A stretch of 53,294 nt of DNA from an uncultured Lachnospiraceae bacterium (GTDB lineage: Bacteria; Bacillota; Clostridia; Lachnospirales; Lachnospiraceae). Shown here one piece after another: positions 1 to 7,848 of the stretch. The DNA is taken from contig CANRIM010000014.1 in assembly GCA_947630695.1 (NCBI GenBank), forward strand, positions 1-53,294. Reading direction: 5' to 3'. The first letter of the stretch is position 1. Each line of letters begins with the position of its first letter. The position numbers were made by a program, and so were the translations under genes. The notes beneath the pieces are model-generated. The model was given only the letters and a program-made list of their open reading frames with translations, made no database searches and was not told the origin of the DNA.

Positions 1-16
1 TCTGTCTCTTAGACAT
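1..16 (-). CDS. 5' end of an outgoing gene, product unknown
   Basis: An ATG at 14-16 (minus strand) begins MSKRQ and runs out of the window. A strong Shine-Dalgarno AGGAGG lies 8 nt upstream (25-30), so the start is convincing. Only five codons are visible and the product cannot be named. It is downstream of the small peptide gene at 56-145 and of a sigma-A-like promoter at 224-253, so both are probably on the same transcript. Confidence 0.6.
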
Positions 17-55
17 GAAAAATCCCTCCTGGTAGATTTTGGATATTTCCATTGT

Positions 56-145
56 CTACTTTAGAGGGATCATATCAGAGTGGCGGTTGTTGTTTTTCAC
101 GATTATCGTAACGGTAAATTTACCGATATGTAATGTGATCCGCAT
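56..145 (-). CDS. 29-residue leader or toxin-like small peptide
   Basis: The frame reads MRITLHIGKFTVTIIV followed by a hydrophilic tail (KNNNRH...) and stops at TAG (56-58). A purine-rich GGGGGTGAGG precedes the ATG. It is too short for ordinary gene callers. The amphipathic/hydrophobic middle followed by a basic Asn-rich segment resembles tiny peptides of Gram-positive mobile elements that are sometimes labelled holin-like toxins; that comparison is from memory and weak. It sits between the promoter at 224-253 and the next gene, so a leader-peptide role is equally possible. Confidence 0.45.
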   Translation of the reverse strand: MRITLHIGKFTVTIIVKNNNRHSDMIPLK

Positions 146-223
146 AAGCCTCACCCCCTTTTCGAGGGATTAGCCAACCGCCTGCCGCTTCGCAGTGCCT
201 CTCGTCCCATAAGGGACTTTTTT

Positions 224-253
224 ATTTTATCAGTACTTATCTGGTTCTGTCAA
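224..253 (-). promoter_or_regulatory. Sigma-A-like promoter of the left-edge transcript
   Basis: On the minus strand TTGACA (248-253) and TAAAAT (224-229) are separated by 18 bp. The predicted start lies just before a short hairpin (204-217, GTCCC/GGGAC), so the transcript would carry a 5' stem-loop ahead of the small peptide gene. Confidence 0.55.
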
Positions 254-283
254 TCTGCAAAAACTTTTATAAAAACATAAGTG

Positions 284-326
284 AAAAAAGCCGCCGCAGG
301 AAAATCAGGAAAACCCGCGGCGGCTC
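284..326 (-). terminator. Rho-independent terminator after the YhcG-type gene
   Basis: A GC-rich stem (GCCGCCGC at 290-297 with GCGGCGGC at 317-324) is followed on the minus strand by a run of six T. It lies about 90 bp downstream of the YhcG-type pseudogene stop. Confidence 0.75.
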
Positions 327-411
327 AAAAACCTTTTATTTTATTTGAGAATCACATACGTTGTCGGAAGCATGCCGTTTCCGGTATACGGCAGCAAATA
401 TTTGCAAATTT

Positions 412-1504
412 TTACATATCTACGTCTTTTAACTGCTGCTCAATTTCCTCTATCGTAGGCATGGCACTCTTGAAATTATCGGGTAAAAGATTTTGCAACA
501 TAAATTCAGATATTCCAATTGGTTCATTTGAGCTATTCACAGCATATTTTGTCAATACATTATCTTTTGTCTTGCATATCAATAACCCGATAGTTGGACC
601 ATCGCCTTCCCTGCGAAGAATTCCATTGACCGCTTCAACATAGGTTCCTGTTTGCCCGATATCAGTAGACATAAATTCTCGAACCTTTACCTCTACAACC
701 ACATAGCAATGCATCAAAATATTATAAAATAACATATCAATAAACTGCTCTGTCTGTCCTACCACAAGATGATATTCACGACCTACGAATGCAAAACCTG
801 TACCAAGTTCCATAAGAAAACTCTGAACATTATCCATTAGTGCATCTTTCAATTCTTTTTCATTAAAATCTTGGCGTAATGTGAGAAAATCAAAATTATA
901 CGGATCTCTCGTAATTGCCTGTGCTAAATCACTGGTCTCTGTTGGCAATGCTCTCGCAAAATTCGAAATTGCCTTGCCTTCCCTTTCATAAAGATTTGTA
1001 TCCAAAAAGTTCAATAGCACAGCTCTTGACCAGTTATTCTCCATTGTTTTCTCTACAAAGAACAGTGCTTTTTCCTGATTTCCTTTACATTTATTCAAGA
1101 TACAAATATGATGCCCCCATGGAATACGGAAAATGTTTCTCATTTCAGAGTTTTCAACAATTTGTTGCAAATTTGCATCTGACAATTCTGCAACAACTTG
1201 CTGCAAATTTACTGCATCAGAATATAGCAGATAAAAATCATTCATATACCTCAAATTACGAGGTGAAAAAGACCTCACCTCTGGCAGTTCCTTAGTTAAA
1301 TCTTTGCTTATTTTTTCATAAAAATTGGGTTCCATATAAATTCTTCGGTTTAATTGCCTCGATATCTCGCCCCAATTCCCAGTAAAACAAAAGCATTTCT
1401 TCATTTACCTTGGTTGCAGCCTTGATCTGGCTTCTTTTAAAACGAATACTTATTTCAGATATCCAATTTTTATATTCTTTATCAAAAATCACTTCACTAC
1501 TCAT
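412..1504 (-). pseudogene. Frameshifted YhcG-type (DUF1016) PDDEXK nuclease
   Basis: Two overlapping frames together make one YhcG/DUF1016 protein. The N-terminal part (start 1504, MSSEV, after an AGGTGG ribosome site) reads through YWELGRDIE and stops. The rest (YEKISKDL onward) continues in another frame with the family's PWGHH segment and a C-terminal PDDEXK-like nuclease core (DMLFYN...VVVEVK). Removing one base from the A5 run at 1320-1324 restores a continuous frame. Family members are DNA-processing nucleases of uncertain role, often near restriction or defence genes. It could be a real pseudogene, a slippage site or a sequencing error. A terminator follows at 284-326. Confidence 0.75.
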
Positions 1505-1626
1505 TATTCCCGCCACCTTTCATGTAGCATTAACAATTGTGAAAAAATTACTCTTGCGGATTACAGCAACTATAAAAAATTACATCAAACAATAATATTT
1601 CTGGAAAAGTTCATTTACTTTCTCAT

Positions 1627-2034
1627 TCACAACCGTTCCAATAATTCCGACGGTTTGATTGCTGTGACCTCGCTGCCGCTAAAATCCCGGATATTCCTTG
1701 TGACAATATAGTCCGCGTGGATTCTCAATGCGCAGGCACTCTGTACGGCATCCTCATAATCCTTGAAATGCAGACCGGCCGCTTTTTTCAAATCGGCTGC
1801 CTTCAGGTCTGCAACATGAAAAATCAGCATCAGTTTATCCAGGATTTCTTTTATCTTTTCCGGCTCCAACTCCTTACGCATAATATATATAATATTGGGA
1901 ATGGAAAGGGCGGAAATATACCCGGATATTTTATTTACCTCACACAACTTAAAAATCTTTGCGGAAGCCTCCAAAAACGCCTGCCGGCTGCACAGAACAT
2001 CCAGAATGACATTGGTATCAATCAGCACTTTCAT
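1627..2034 (-). CDS. PIN-domain toxin (VapC-like ribonuclease)
   Basis: This 135-residue protein begins MKVLIDTNVILDVL, the first acidic motif of the PIN fold. A central acidic residue follows (KDYEDAVQS) and the C-terminal end has TRNIRDF, also typical. PIN toxins cut RNA with a metal-bound acidic cluster and are held inactive by a cognate antitoxin. The start overlaps the end of the upstream Phd-like antitoxin gene by 17 bp, the usual antitoxin-first arrangement with translational coupling. The specific RNA target cannot be read from the sequence. Confidence 0.88.
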   Translation of the reverse strand: MKVLIDTNVILDVLCSRQAFLEASAKIFKLCEVNKISGYISALSIPNIIYIMRKELEPEKIKEILDKLMLIFHVADLKAADLKKAAGLHFKDYEDAVQSACALRIHADYIVTRNIRDFSGSEVTAIKPSELLERL

Positions 2035-2251
2035 ATTTCTTCATTCTCTCCGTTCTGATTTCTTTGTCGTCATAGTTTCCCGACAGTACGCCTATGAGAG
2101 AGTCCGTGAGAAAGGAAACACTTCTTTCATAGGAGATCAGCCTCGCTGCTTCCTTGCCGTTTTTCAGCACGATCACCTCGTCGCCTTTTTGAACCATAGA
2201 AAGATATTTCCCGAAATTGTTTTGAACCTCGGTAGCAGTTGCGGTTGTCAT
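2018..2251 (-). CDS. Phd/YefM-family antitoxin
   Basis: The 77-residue protein opens MTTATATEVQNNFGKYL, followed by GDEVIVLKNGKEAARLI, the classic Phd/YefM DNA-binding N-terminal half. The C-terminal half should wrap the PIN toxin encoded just downstream. It has a good ribosome site (AAGGAGG). The promoter region contains three copies of a TTTTAGCTA-like motif that could be its autoregulatory operator. Confidence 0.88.
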   Translation of the reverse strand: MTTATATEVQNNFGKYLSMVQKGDEVIVLKNGKEAARLISYERSVSFLTDSLIGVLSGNYDDKEIRTERMKKYESAD

Positions 2252-2281
2252 ACAGATACCTCCTTGTTCTTAACTAAAATC

Positions 2282-2310
2282 ATTATATTTTATTCTAGCT
2301 AAAATAGCAA
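2282..2310 (-). promoter_or_regulatory. Promoter and operator repeats of the Phd/PIN operon
   Basis: TTGCTA (2305-2310) and TATAAT (2282-2287) are spaced by 17 bp. Three TTTTAGCTA-type repeats (roughly 2271-2326) lie in and around the promoter, one inside the spacer, as expected for repression by the Phd-type antitoxin. Confidence 0.7.
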
Positions 2311-2392
2311 TATGATTAGCTAAAATTCGATGCTTATATTTTCAGTATTTTGTATCTGCTTATAAATCATTGCTCTCCCGGACAGTTCTTCA

Positions 2393-3439
2393 TCAATCGT
2401 TATGGGTATAAAAAGTCGCTTTACCTGTTCCGTGACGGATAATAACGCCTTCTTCCACAAGTGTCTTCAATGAATTTTCAACAGAGGTTTTTCCGACAGA
2501 CGGAACAAGCTCCATGATCTCGCTCTTTGTAAATTTGCCGATTTTCTCTCCAATCGCTCTGCGGACCAATTCTACTGCCGGCAGCTTCTCGTCAAACAAA
2601 TCGATGCGGCTTTCAAACGCACGGTATGCCGCAAGGATAACGCCAAGGATATACTTTATAAACGGAGTCGGGTCATTCCCGGCTTCGTGCCAGCCAATGC
2701 CGCTTTGCTCCAGTACCTCGTAATACTTTGCTTTTGTCTTTTCTATCTTACTTTCAATACTGATATACCGTCCGACAACATAACCGCAGCGATAAAGCAG
2801 CAGTGTAGTAAGCAATCTTGACATCCGCCCGTTTCCGTCATTAAACGGATGTATACATAAGAAGTCATTGATAAAACACGGAATCAATATCAGCGGATCA
2901 ATATCACAGGAATCTAAAACCTGATTAAAGCTTTCGCATATAGCATCCATCGCTTCCGGCGTTTCATATGGTGCAAGTGGCATAAAGCGCACTGTCTGCG
3001 TACCATCAGGATGTGTTTCGGCAATATAATTCTGCGTATTTTTAAACCTGCCGCCGATGGACTTTTCAGAATACTGATACAAATCCCTGTGAAGCTGCAG
3101 AATATACGAGGAACGCAAAGGAATATATTCAAAGTTTTCATGAATTGTATTGAGCACATCCCGATACCCCATAATTTCCTGCTCGTCTCTGTTTTTCGGG
3201 GTTGTCTTTTCCTGATAAAGTTGTTTCATACGTGTGCCGGTTGTAACGATACCCTCAATCTTATTCGATGCTTCGGTACTTTGAATTTTTGCGACTTCCG
3301 CCAGTTTATCTAATACAGCAGGTTTTTGCTTCAGATACAGTTCCTGTCTGCCTTTGTATTCGTGAATCTGTGATACTAAACCGAGGATTTCGTTATCCCA
3401 TTTTCTATCCTTTAAAATCGAGTAGTTAAATGTTCTCAT
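2393..3439 (-). CDS. Fic-domain AMP-transferase-like protein
   Basis: The protein (about 348 residues from the ATG after GGAGGTGGGCGA) contains the Fic active-site motif HPFNDGNGRMSR near residue 200 and an N-terminal inhibitory helix motif SNKIEG, which places it with self-inhibited class II Fic proteins. The N-terminal part resembles the Fic_N domain (YSILKDRKWDNEI), and the C-terminal ~80 residues look like a winged helix. Such proteins transfer AMP from ATP to a hydroxyl side chain of a target, unknown here. No antitoxin gene is adjacent. A consensus promoter with operator-like repeats lies immediately upstream, consistent with autoregulation by the winged helix. Confidence 0.88.
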   Translation of the reverse strand: MRTFNYSILKDRKWDNEILGLVSQIHEYKGRQELYLKQKPAVLDKLAEVAKIQSTEASNKIEGIVTTGTRMKQLYQEKTTPKNRDEQEIMGYRDVLNTIHENFEYIPLRSSYILQLHRDLYQYSEKSIGGRFKNTQNYIAETHPDGTQTVRFMPLAPYETPEAMDAICESFNQVLDSCDIDPLILIPCFINDFLCIHPFNDGNGRMSRLLTTLLLYRCGYVVGRYISIESKIEKTKAKYYEVLEQSGIGWHEAGNDPTPFIKYILGVILAAYRAFESRIDLFDEKLPAVELVRRAIGEKIGKFTKSEIMELVPSVGKTSVENSLKTLVEEGVIIRHGTGKATFYTHND

Positions 3440-3465
3440 TCGCCCACCTCCATATATTACGCCCA

Positions 3466-3494
3466 ATTATACCCTGTATTTGGGCTAATGTCAA
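3466..3494 (-). promoter_or_regulatory. Consensus promoter of the Fic gene
   Basis: TTGACA (3489-3494) and TATAAT (3466-3471) have a 17-bp spacer, a perfect sigma-A promoter. Two direct repeats of AACAGGCGTATTT (plus-strand reading, about 3497-3510 and 3530-3543) lie upstream, and GGGC/GCCC-containing motifs overlap the promoter. Confidence 0.8.
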
Positions 3495-3621
3495 TGTAAC
3501 AGGCGTATTTGCGCCCACTTTTCATAATAGAACAGGCGTATTTTATTAGTATGAGCGAAAGGAAATAAAATATTCACTATAAGCGCCGTCCCATAAAGTT
3601 TGCTTTTTGCCGACGGAACGC

Positions 3622-3661
3622 AAAAAAAAAATCCCCTGAGAAAGCATTGCTCTCTCAGGGG
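3622..3661 (-). terminator. Terminator after the zinc-ribbon gene
   Basis: CCCCTGAGA pairs with TCTCAGGGG (3633-3641 with 3653-3661), followed on the minus strand by a long T run (3622-3631). It begins about 12 bp after the zinc-ribbon stop codon. Confidence 0.88.
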
Positions 3662-3673
3662 ACAAAACCAAAA

Positions 3674-3862
3674 TTACTTCATCAGTTTTTCAAGCTTCTC
3701 ATCGTCTACATAAATGGAGACCTCGCCGCACTTCGGACACACTGCCGCTTTTGGGTAAACGGCTTTCCCGGTGAAACCCTTCTTGCGGATCACGTTACCA
3801 TAACTGCCGGTGAACGTAAAATCTTCCTCCATTTCCGCTCCGCAGCGAATGCATTTTCTCAT
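3674..3862 (-). CDS. Small zinc-ribbon protein
   Basis: A 62-residue protein with two CxxC knuckles (CIRCGAE near the N-terminus and CPKCGEV near residue 45), a YgiT-like zinc ribbon. The start at 3862 is chosen because GAGGG lies 7 nt upstream. Such ribbons bind nucleic acid or form part of a toxin-antitoxin regulator, but no partner gene is next to it, so no role can be assigned. Confidence 0.65.
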   Translation of the reverse strand: MRKCIRCGAEMEEDFTFTGSYGNVIRKKGFTGKAVYPKAAVCPKCGEVSIYVDDEKLEKLMK

Positions 3863-3884
3863 ATATTTACCCTCTTTCAATTTG

Positions 3885-3914
3885 TTTATTTCTCCAATGT
3901 CTTCATCGTCGGGA
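3885..3914. repeat. Left attachment-core copy (lysS 3' end duplicate)
   Basis: Thirty bases matching 4751-4780 with a single A/G difference. Read on the minus strand it still encodes PTMKTLEK and the stop codon of lysS, with TTG replacing CTG for leucine. Confidence 0.8.
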
Positions 3915-3951
3915 TTGTTGCAATATCTCTTAAGGAAAGTCTACCTTTTCC

Positions 3952-3996
3952 GTAAGAATGCCTTTTTTCTCTATTTTCATTAGAAAGCATTCTTAC
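3952..3996. repeat. Inverted repeat near the left element end
   Basis: GTAAGAATGC (3952-3961) pairs with GCATTCTTAC (3987-3996), extended by TTTCT/AGAAA with a bulge. It lies between the core repeat and the phased ATTGGTACA sites and could be a terminator-like hairpin or a recombination accessory site. Confidence 0.5.
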
Positions 3997-4031
3997 ATAA
4001 ATCTACCATTAATCCCTTATCTATACCGCCA

Positions 4032-4062
4032 ATTGGTACAAAATTGGTACAGGATTGGTACA
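4032..4062. repeat. Three phased ATTGGTACA repeats
   Basis: Copies start at 4032, 4043 and 4054, an exact 11-bp period, so they face the same side of the helix. A fourth copy in the same orientation is at 4707-4715 near the other end. The pattern fits arm-type integrase binding sites. Confidence 0.55.
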
Positions 4063-4080
4063 ACCAAATAAACTTTCCGT

Positions 4081-4314
4081 TTAAAGTAATCCAAGTTCCC
4101 GCATTGCATCTTCTGAAGACACAAATTCATGACATTCCGGGTCTGCCGCAATCTCATCAAGCATCTTTAAGTCCCATTGATCCGGGGTTACTTCCTGAAC
4201 ATCATCCCATGAATGCTCCTTAAATTCATTTACGATAAAATCCCAAACAGTTGATGCATCTTCATCATTCATAATCGTAACTGCACCTAGAATTCTTTCT
4301 TTTATTGCACTCAT
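4081..4314 (-). CDS. Antitoxin-like partner of the RelE-type toxin
   Basis: A 77-residue acidic protein (WDFI...EEVTPDQWDLKMLDEI...) of the kind usually paired with small RelE/ParE toxins in Firmicutes. It follows the toxin gene by 10 bp with a good GGAGG ribosome site, giving the toxin-first order seen in HigBA-type modules. No clear DNA-binding domain is visible. The assignment rests mostly on size, acidity and context. Confidence 0.65.
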   Translation of the reverse strand: MSAIKERILGAVTIMNDEDASTVWDFIVNEFKEHSWDDVQEVTPDQWDLKMLDEIAADPECHEFVSSEDAMRELGLL

Positions 4315-4324
4315 AGCATCCTCC

Positions 4325-4558
4325 TTATTTTTTGTAGACTTGTCCGCGGTTATCTATTTTTTCAATATATAAAATATGCCCAAACTTATCAAAAATAACT
4401 CGATAGTCACCTACTCTTAAACGATATCCCGGGCTACCCTGCAATTTTTTTACATCTCCCACGGGGAGTTTATTTATCGCGCCAATAATTCGCTTTTGAA
4501 TATTAATAGATTGACGCTTCAGAAATTTGATTGCTTGTTTCGAATATTGAATCTCCAA
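4325..4558 (-). CDS. RelE/ParE-family toxin
   Basis: About 77 residues beginning at a TTG (4558) placed 8 nt after AAAGGAG; an in-frame ATG at 4591 lacks a ribosome site. The C-terminal half KLQGSPGYRLRVGDYRVIF followed by IDNRGQVYK is the hallmark of RelE-type mRNA interferases, which cut mRNA on the ribosome or, in ParE relatives, poison gyrase. It is co-transcribed with the downstream antitoxin gene inside the small integrated element, where it would select for retention. Confidence 0.85.
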   Translation of the reverse strand: MEIQYSKQAIKFLKRQSINIQKRIIGAINKLPVGDVKKLQGSPGYRLRVGDYRVIFDKFGHILYIEKIDNRGQVYKK

Positions 4559-4612
4559 AAATAACACTCCTTTGGTTAGATGAATAATCAATTATCCTAT
4601 ATCATTGTTTTA

Positions 4613-4636
4613 ATTATATCAAAACGATAACGTTTT
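4613..4636 (-). promoter_or_regulatory. -10 element and operator of the RelE-type pair
   Basis: TATAAT lies at 4613-4618. Just upstream an inverted repeat AAAACG-ATAA-CGTTTT (4621-4636) sits between the -10 and a weak -35 (TTTAAA), a typical position for an autoregulatory toxin-antitoxin operator. Confidence 0.55.
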
Positions 4637-4640
4637 TTAA

Positions 4641-4678
4641 AGCTAAAAGGGATATCCAGTTTTAAAATTAGATATCCC
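4641..4678 (-). terminator. Probable terminator downstream of lysS
   Basis: GGGATATC (4649-4656) pairs with GATATCCC (4671-4678) around an AT-rich loop, followed on the minus strand by TTTTAGCTTT. It lies about 75 bp past the lysS stop, inside the integrated element. Confidence 0.55.
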
Positions 4679-4750
4679 TCACTTGAATTTTTATAATTAT
4701 TCAAAAATTGGTACAGAAAACATTCCCTCAAACCCGCATAAATTCAGGAT

Positions 4751-4780
4751 TTTATTTCTCCAGTGTCTTCATCGTCGGGA
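4751..4780. repeat. Right attachment-core copy (native lysS end)
   Basis: The native last codons and stop of lysS; 29 of 30 bases match 3885-3914. Integration here leaves lysS intact. A single ATTGGTACA arm-like site is at 4707-4715, about 36 bp inside the element. Confidence 0.75.
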
Positions 4781-6245
4781 ACAGCAGCACGTCCCGAATC
4801 GCCGCCGAATCCGTCAGCAGCATCACCATCCGGTCGATGCCGTATCCGATACCGCCGGTGGGCGGCATACCGATTTCCAGCGCGTTCATGAAGTCCTCAT
4901 CGGTGGTATTGGCTTCTTCATTGCCCATGGCCAGCATTTCTTCCTGGGCTTTGAACCGGGCTCTCTGATCGATAGGATCATTGAGCTCCGAATAAGCGTT
5001 TGCCATCTCCCAGCCGTTCATAAAGAACTCAAACCGCTCCACATAATCGGGCTTATCCGGTTTGCGCTTGGTCAGCGGCGAGATTTCCACTGGATGATCC
5101 ATTAAAAATGTAGGCTGGATCAGATGTTCTTCCACATATTCTTCGAAGAAAAGGTTTAAGATATCGCCCTTCTTGAAATGGGGCTGCAGCTCTAAGCCCC
5201 GTTCTTTTGCCAGGGCCTGGGCCTCCTCCAGTGTCTGCACCTGATCGAAATCGATGCCCGTGTATTTCTTCACCGCATCCACCATGGTGATCCGTTCAAA
5301 AGGTTTGCCCAGATCCATTTCCACGCCGTTATAAACGATCTTCGTGGTGCCCAGTACTTCCTGCGCCACATAACGATACAGATTTTCCGTCAGATCCATC
5401 ATGCCGTTATAATCGGTATAGGCCTGATACAGCTCCATCAGCGTAAATTCCGGATTGTGCCTGGTATCCAGTCCTTCATTCCGGAACACACGGCCGATCT
5501 CATAGACCCGCTCCATACCGCCGACGATAAGCCGCTTCAGATACAGCTCCAGCGAAATGCGCAGCTTCAGATCCTCGTCCAGCGCATTGAAATGCGTTTC
5601 GAAGGGTCTGGCTGCGGCGCCGCCGGCGTTGCTGACCAGCATCGGGGTTTCCACTTCAATAAAGTTTTCCTTTTCCAGATAGGTCCGGATGGCGCGAATG
5701 ATCTTTGAACGGATAATGAAGGTTTTTTTCACATCTTCGTTCATAATCAGATCCACATAGCGCTGCCGGTACCGCAGATCCGTATTGGTCAGGCCGTGGA
5801 ATTTTTCCGGCAGGATCTGCAGGCTCTTGGAAAGCAGCGTCAGTTCCTTCGCGTGAATGGAAATTTCACCGGTTTTCGTTTTGAACACGGTGCCCCGGAT
5901 ACCGATAATATCGCCGATATCCATCTTTTTAAAATCTTTGTAAGGTTCCTCTCCGATTTCATCCCGGGCCACATAGGACTGGATCGAACCGGACAAATCG
6001 GAAACATTGCAGAACGACGCTTTTCCCATGACACGCTTGGACATCATTCTTCCCGCCACGCTGACCATACTGCCTTCCAGCGCTTCAAACCCGTCTTTGA
6101 TATCCTGCGCGTGATGGCTGACTTCGTACTTCGTAATTTCAAAGGGATTTTTTCCTCTTGCAACTAAATCGTTCAGTTTATCGATCCGCACCTGTCTGAG
6201 CTGATGCACATCCTGCTCCGGCGCATTGTTCTTTCCTTCTGCCAC
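4752..6245 (-). CDS. lysS: Lysyl-tRNA synthetase, class II
   Basis: A 497-residue cytosolic enzyme that charges tRNA-Lys. An OB-fold anticodon-binding domain (about residues 55-160) is followed by the class II core with motif 2 ([17 protein letters not shown]) and motif 3 ([13 protein letters not shown]). The length is normal. It is the last gene of a coaX-dusB-greA-lysS run, 12 bp after greA. Its final codons form the target of an integrated element at 3885-4780 that duplicated the 3' end. A probable terminator lies inside that element. Confidence 0.97.
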   Translation of the reverse strand: MAEGKNNAPEQDVHQLRQVRIDKLNDLVARGKNPFEITKYEVSHHAQDIKDGFEALEGSMVSVAGRMMSKRVMGKASFCNVSDLSGSIQSYVARDEIGEEPYKDFKKMDIGDIIGIRGTVFKTKTGEISIHAKELTLLSKSLQILPEKFHGLTNTDLRYRQRYVDLIMNEDVKKTFIIRSKIIRAIRTYLEKENFIEVETPMLVSNAGGAAARPFETHFNALDEDLKLRISLELYLKRLIVGGMERVYEIGRVFRNEGLDTRHNPEFTLMELYQAYTDYNGMMDLTENLYRYVAQEVLGTTKIVYNGVEMDLGKPFERITMVDAVKKYTGIDFDQVQTLEEAQALAKERGLELQPHFKKGDILNLFFEEYVEEHLIQPTFLMDHPVEISPLTKRKPDKPDYVERFEFFMNGWEMANAYSELNDPIDQRARFKAQEEMLAMGNEEANTTDEDFMNALEIGMPPTGGIGYGIDRMVMLLTDSAAIRDVLLFPTMKTLEK

Positions 6246-6257
6246 AGTTTTTCTCCT

Positions 6258-6737
6258 TTATACCCGTTCAATCTCTAATACTTTATATTTCAGCACGCCG
6301 CTTAAGGTTTCCACTTCCACGATATCGTTAATGGTTTTACCGATCAGCGCAGCGCCCACAGGCGATTCATTGGAAATCCGGTGTTTCCGGCTGTTCGCCT
6401 CGGAAGAGCCGACGATCTGATAAGAAATTTCATCATTGGCGTCAAAATCAAATAAAGTAACTCTGCAGCCGACATTGATCTTGGCCACATCGATCTCATC
6501 TTCCACCACGACCTCGGCGTTTTTCAGAATATCTTCGATTTCCTCAATTCTGGCTTCGATATCCCGCTGCTCGTCTTTCGCGGCGTCGTATTCCGCGTTT
6601 TCAGACAAGTCGCCCTGTTCTCTGGCTTCTTTGATCTTTGCCGCTACCTCTTTTCTTCTGACAACCTTCAAATTTTCAAGTTCTTCTTCGAGATTTTTCA
6701 ATCCCTCATAAGTCAAAAGTCTTTTTTTCGATTCCAT
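6258..6737 (-). CDS. greA: Transcription elongation factor GreA
   Basis: The 159-residue protein starts at 6737 (MESKKRLLTYEGLKNL), giving the normal GreA length; the longer open frame upstream is leader sequence. An N-terminal antiparallel coiled coil (about residues 5-75, with ENAEYDAAKDEQ at the tip) carries the acidic residues that stimulate transcript cleavage by stalled RNA polymerase. The C-terminal FKBP-like domain includes ISNESPVGAALIGK. It has its own consensus promoter at 6838-6866 and precedes lysS by 12 bp. Confidence 0.96.
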   Translation of the reverse strand: MESKKRLLTYEGLKNLEEELENLKVVRRKEVAAKIKEAREQGDLSENAEYDAAKDEQRDIEARIEEIEDILKNAEVVVEDEIDVAKINVGCRVTLFDFDANDEISYQIVGSSEANSRKHRISNESPVGAALIGKTINDIVEVETLSGVLKYKVLEIERV

Positions 6738-6837
6738 ATCGGCGACATCCTTTCTGTTTTTATTCTTTGAAAGCAGCCTGCATCCAGACTGCTTTTTGTT
6801 TCCGTCTTTTGGAATTTCTTTTAAATCAGTTCCAAAT

Positions 6838-6866
6838 ATTATAGCCAATGCGCTTTTTAATGTCAA
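6838..6866 (-). promoter_or_regulatory. Consensus promoter of greA-lysS
   Basis: TTGACA (6861-6866) and TATAAT (6838-6843) are separated by exactly 17 bp in the 160-bp gap after dusB. A weak leader hairpin AAGCAG/CTGCTT lies between the promoter and greA. Confidence 0.85.
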
Positions 6867-6897
6867 CCGTTTACGCGCAGAAGTTGCGCTTTCCGGC

Positions 6898-7848
6898 CTA
6901 AAACGCCGCCAGCAATGTCTCCAGTTCCCGTAAGGTTTCCACCTGGCAGGCGCGGCTGCGCAGCGCTGCGGCATTTTTCATTCCGGCGGAATACCAGCCG
7001 ATGTGTTTGCGCATTCTCCGGATGCCGGTATATTCTCCGTTGTATGCCACCTGCATCTGTGCATGCCGCAGCATCATTGCCTTCTTCTCTTCTGCGGAAG
7101 GTTTCGCCGGCGCCGGCCGGCCTTCATACGCCGCGCACAGTTCCCGGAAAATCCACGGGTTGCCTCTGGCGCCCCGCGCCACCATCACCGCGTCGCAGCC
7201 TGTTTCCGCCTGCATCCGCAGGGCGTCCTCCGCCGTAAATACGTCGCCGTTTCCAATGACGGGAATCCGCACCGTCTGCTTTACTTTTGCAATCCAGGTA
7301 TAATCCGCTTTCCCGCTGTAATACTGCTCTCTGGTCCTCGCATGCACCGCCACCGCGGCTGCGCCCTGCTCCTGGGCAATGTGCGCCAGTTCGCAGACAT
7401 TGATACGTCCGGCGTCAAATCCCAGACGCATTTTGACGGTCACCGGCTTTTCGCTTTCCTTTACCACTGCGCCGATGACCTCCGCAGCGGTCTTTAAGTC
7501 CAGCATCAGCGCCGAACCTTCGTGGTTGTTTACGATTTTCGGAACCGGGCAGCCCATGTTGATATCCAGCACATCAAAGGGCGATGCATTCAGCTGCTTT
7601 GCCATGGCCCCCATGATCTTCGGATCCGATCCGAAAATCTGCAGCGATGCCGGCGCTTCTCTTTGATCGGTTTCCAGCAGTTCCTTTGTCTTTTCACTGT
7701 GAAAGGAAAGGGCCTTTGCGCTGACCATTTCCGTACAGACCATTCCTGCGCCCATTTCCCTGCAGAGCAGCCGAAACGCCAGATCGGAAACCCCTGCCAT
7801 GGGCGCCAGGATCCAGGGATTTTCCAGCGCTACATTACCGATTTTCAT
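6898..7848 (-). CDS. dusB: tRNA-dihydrouridine synthase
   Basis: About 316 residues starting at MKIGNVALENPWILAPMAG (7848), the usual DusB start. The flavin-binding TIM-barrel has the catalytic-cysteine region NMGCPVPKI and the motif VHARTREQYYSG. It reduces uridines in tRNA with FMN and NADPH. The gene overlaps the end of coaX by 14 bp, indicating coupling. The ATG at 7869 is in frame but less family-like. Confidence 0.94.
   Translation of the reverse strand: MKIGNVALENPWILAPMAGVSDLAFRLLCREMGAGMVCTEMVSAKALSFHSEKTKELLETDQREAPASLQIFGSDPKIMGAMAKQLNASPFDVLDINMGCPVPKIVNNHEGSALMLDLKTAAEVIGAVVKESEKPVTVKMRLGFDAGRINVCELAHIAQEQGAAAVAVHARTREQYYSGKADYTWIAKVKQTVRIPVIGNGDVFTAEDALRMQAETGCDAVMVARGARGNPWIFRELCAAYEGRPAPAKPSAEEKKAMMLRHAQMQVAYNGEYTGIRRMRKHIGWYSAGMKNAAALRSRACQVETLRELETLLAAF

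Larger units (their letters stand above)
3885..4780. mobile_element. Non-autonomous integrated element at the lysS 3' end
   Basis: A 30-bp direct repeat (3885-3914 and 4751-4780, one mismatch) flanks an 866-bp unit. The right copy is the authentic last codons and stop of lysS. The left copy preserves those codons with one synonymous change. Inside are four copies of ATTGGTACA, three near the left end in an exact 11-bp phase and one near the right end, resembling arm-type sites of a tyrosine recombinase, plus a RelE-type toxin-antitoxin pair. No integrase is present, so the unit is either a deletion remnant or a passenger mobilised in trans. Confidence 0.65.

Noticed and set aside
204-228. Plus-strand terminator GTCCC/GGGAC followed by T run
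   Set aside because: No plus-strand gene ends here. The T-rich stretch is the -10 region of a good minus-strand promoter, so the hairpin more likely forms the 5' end of that transcript.
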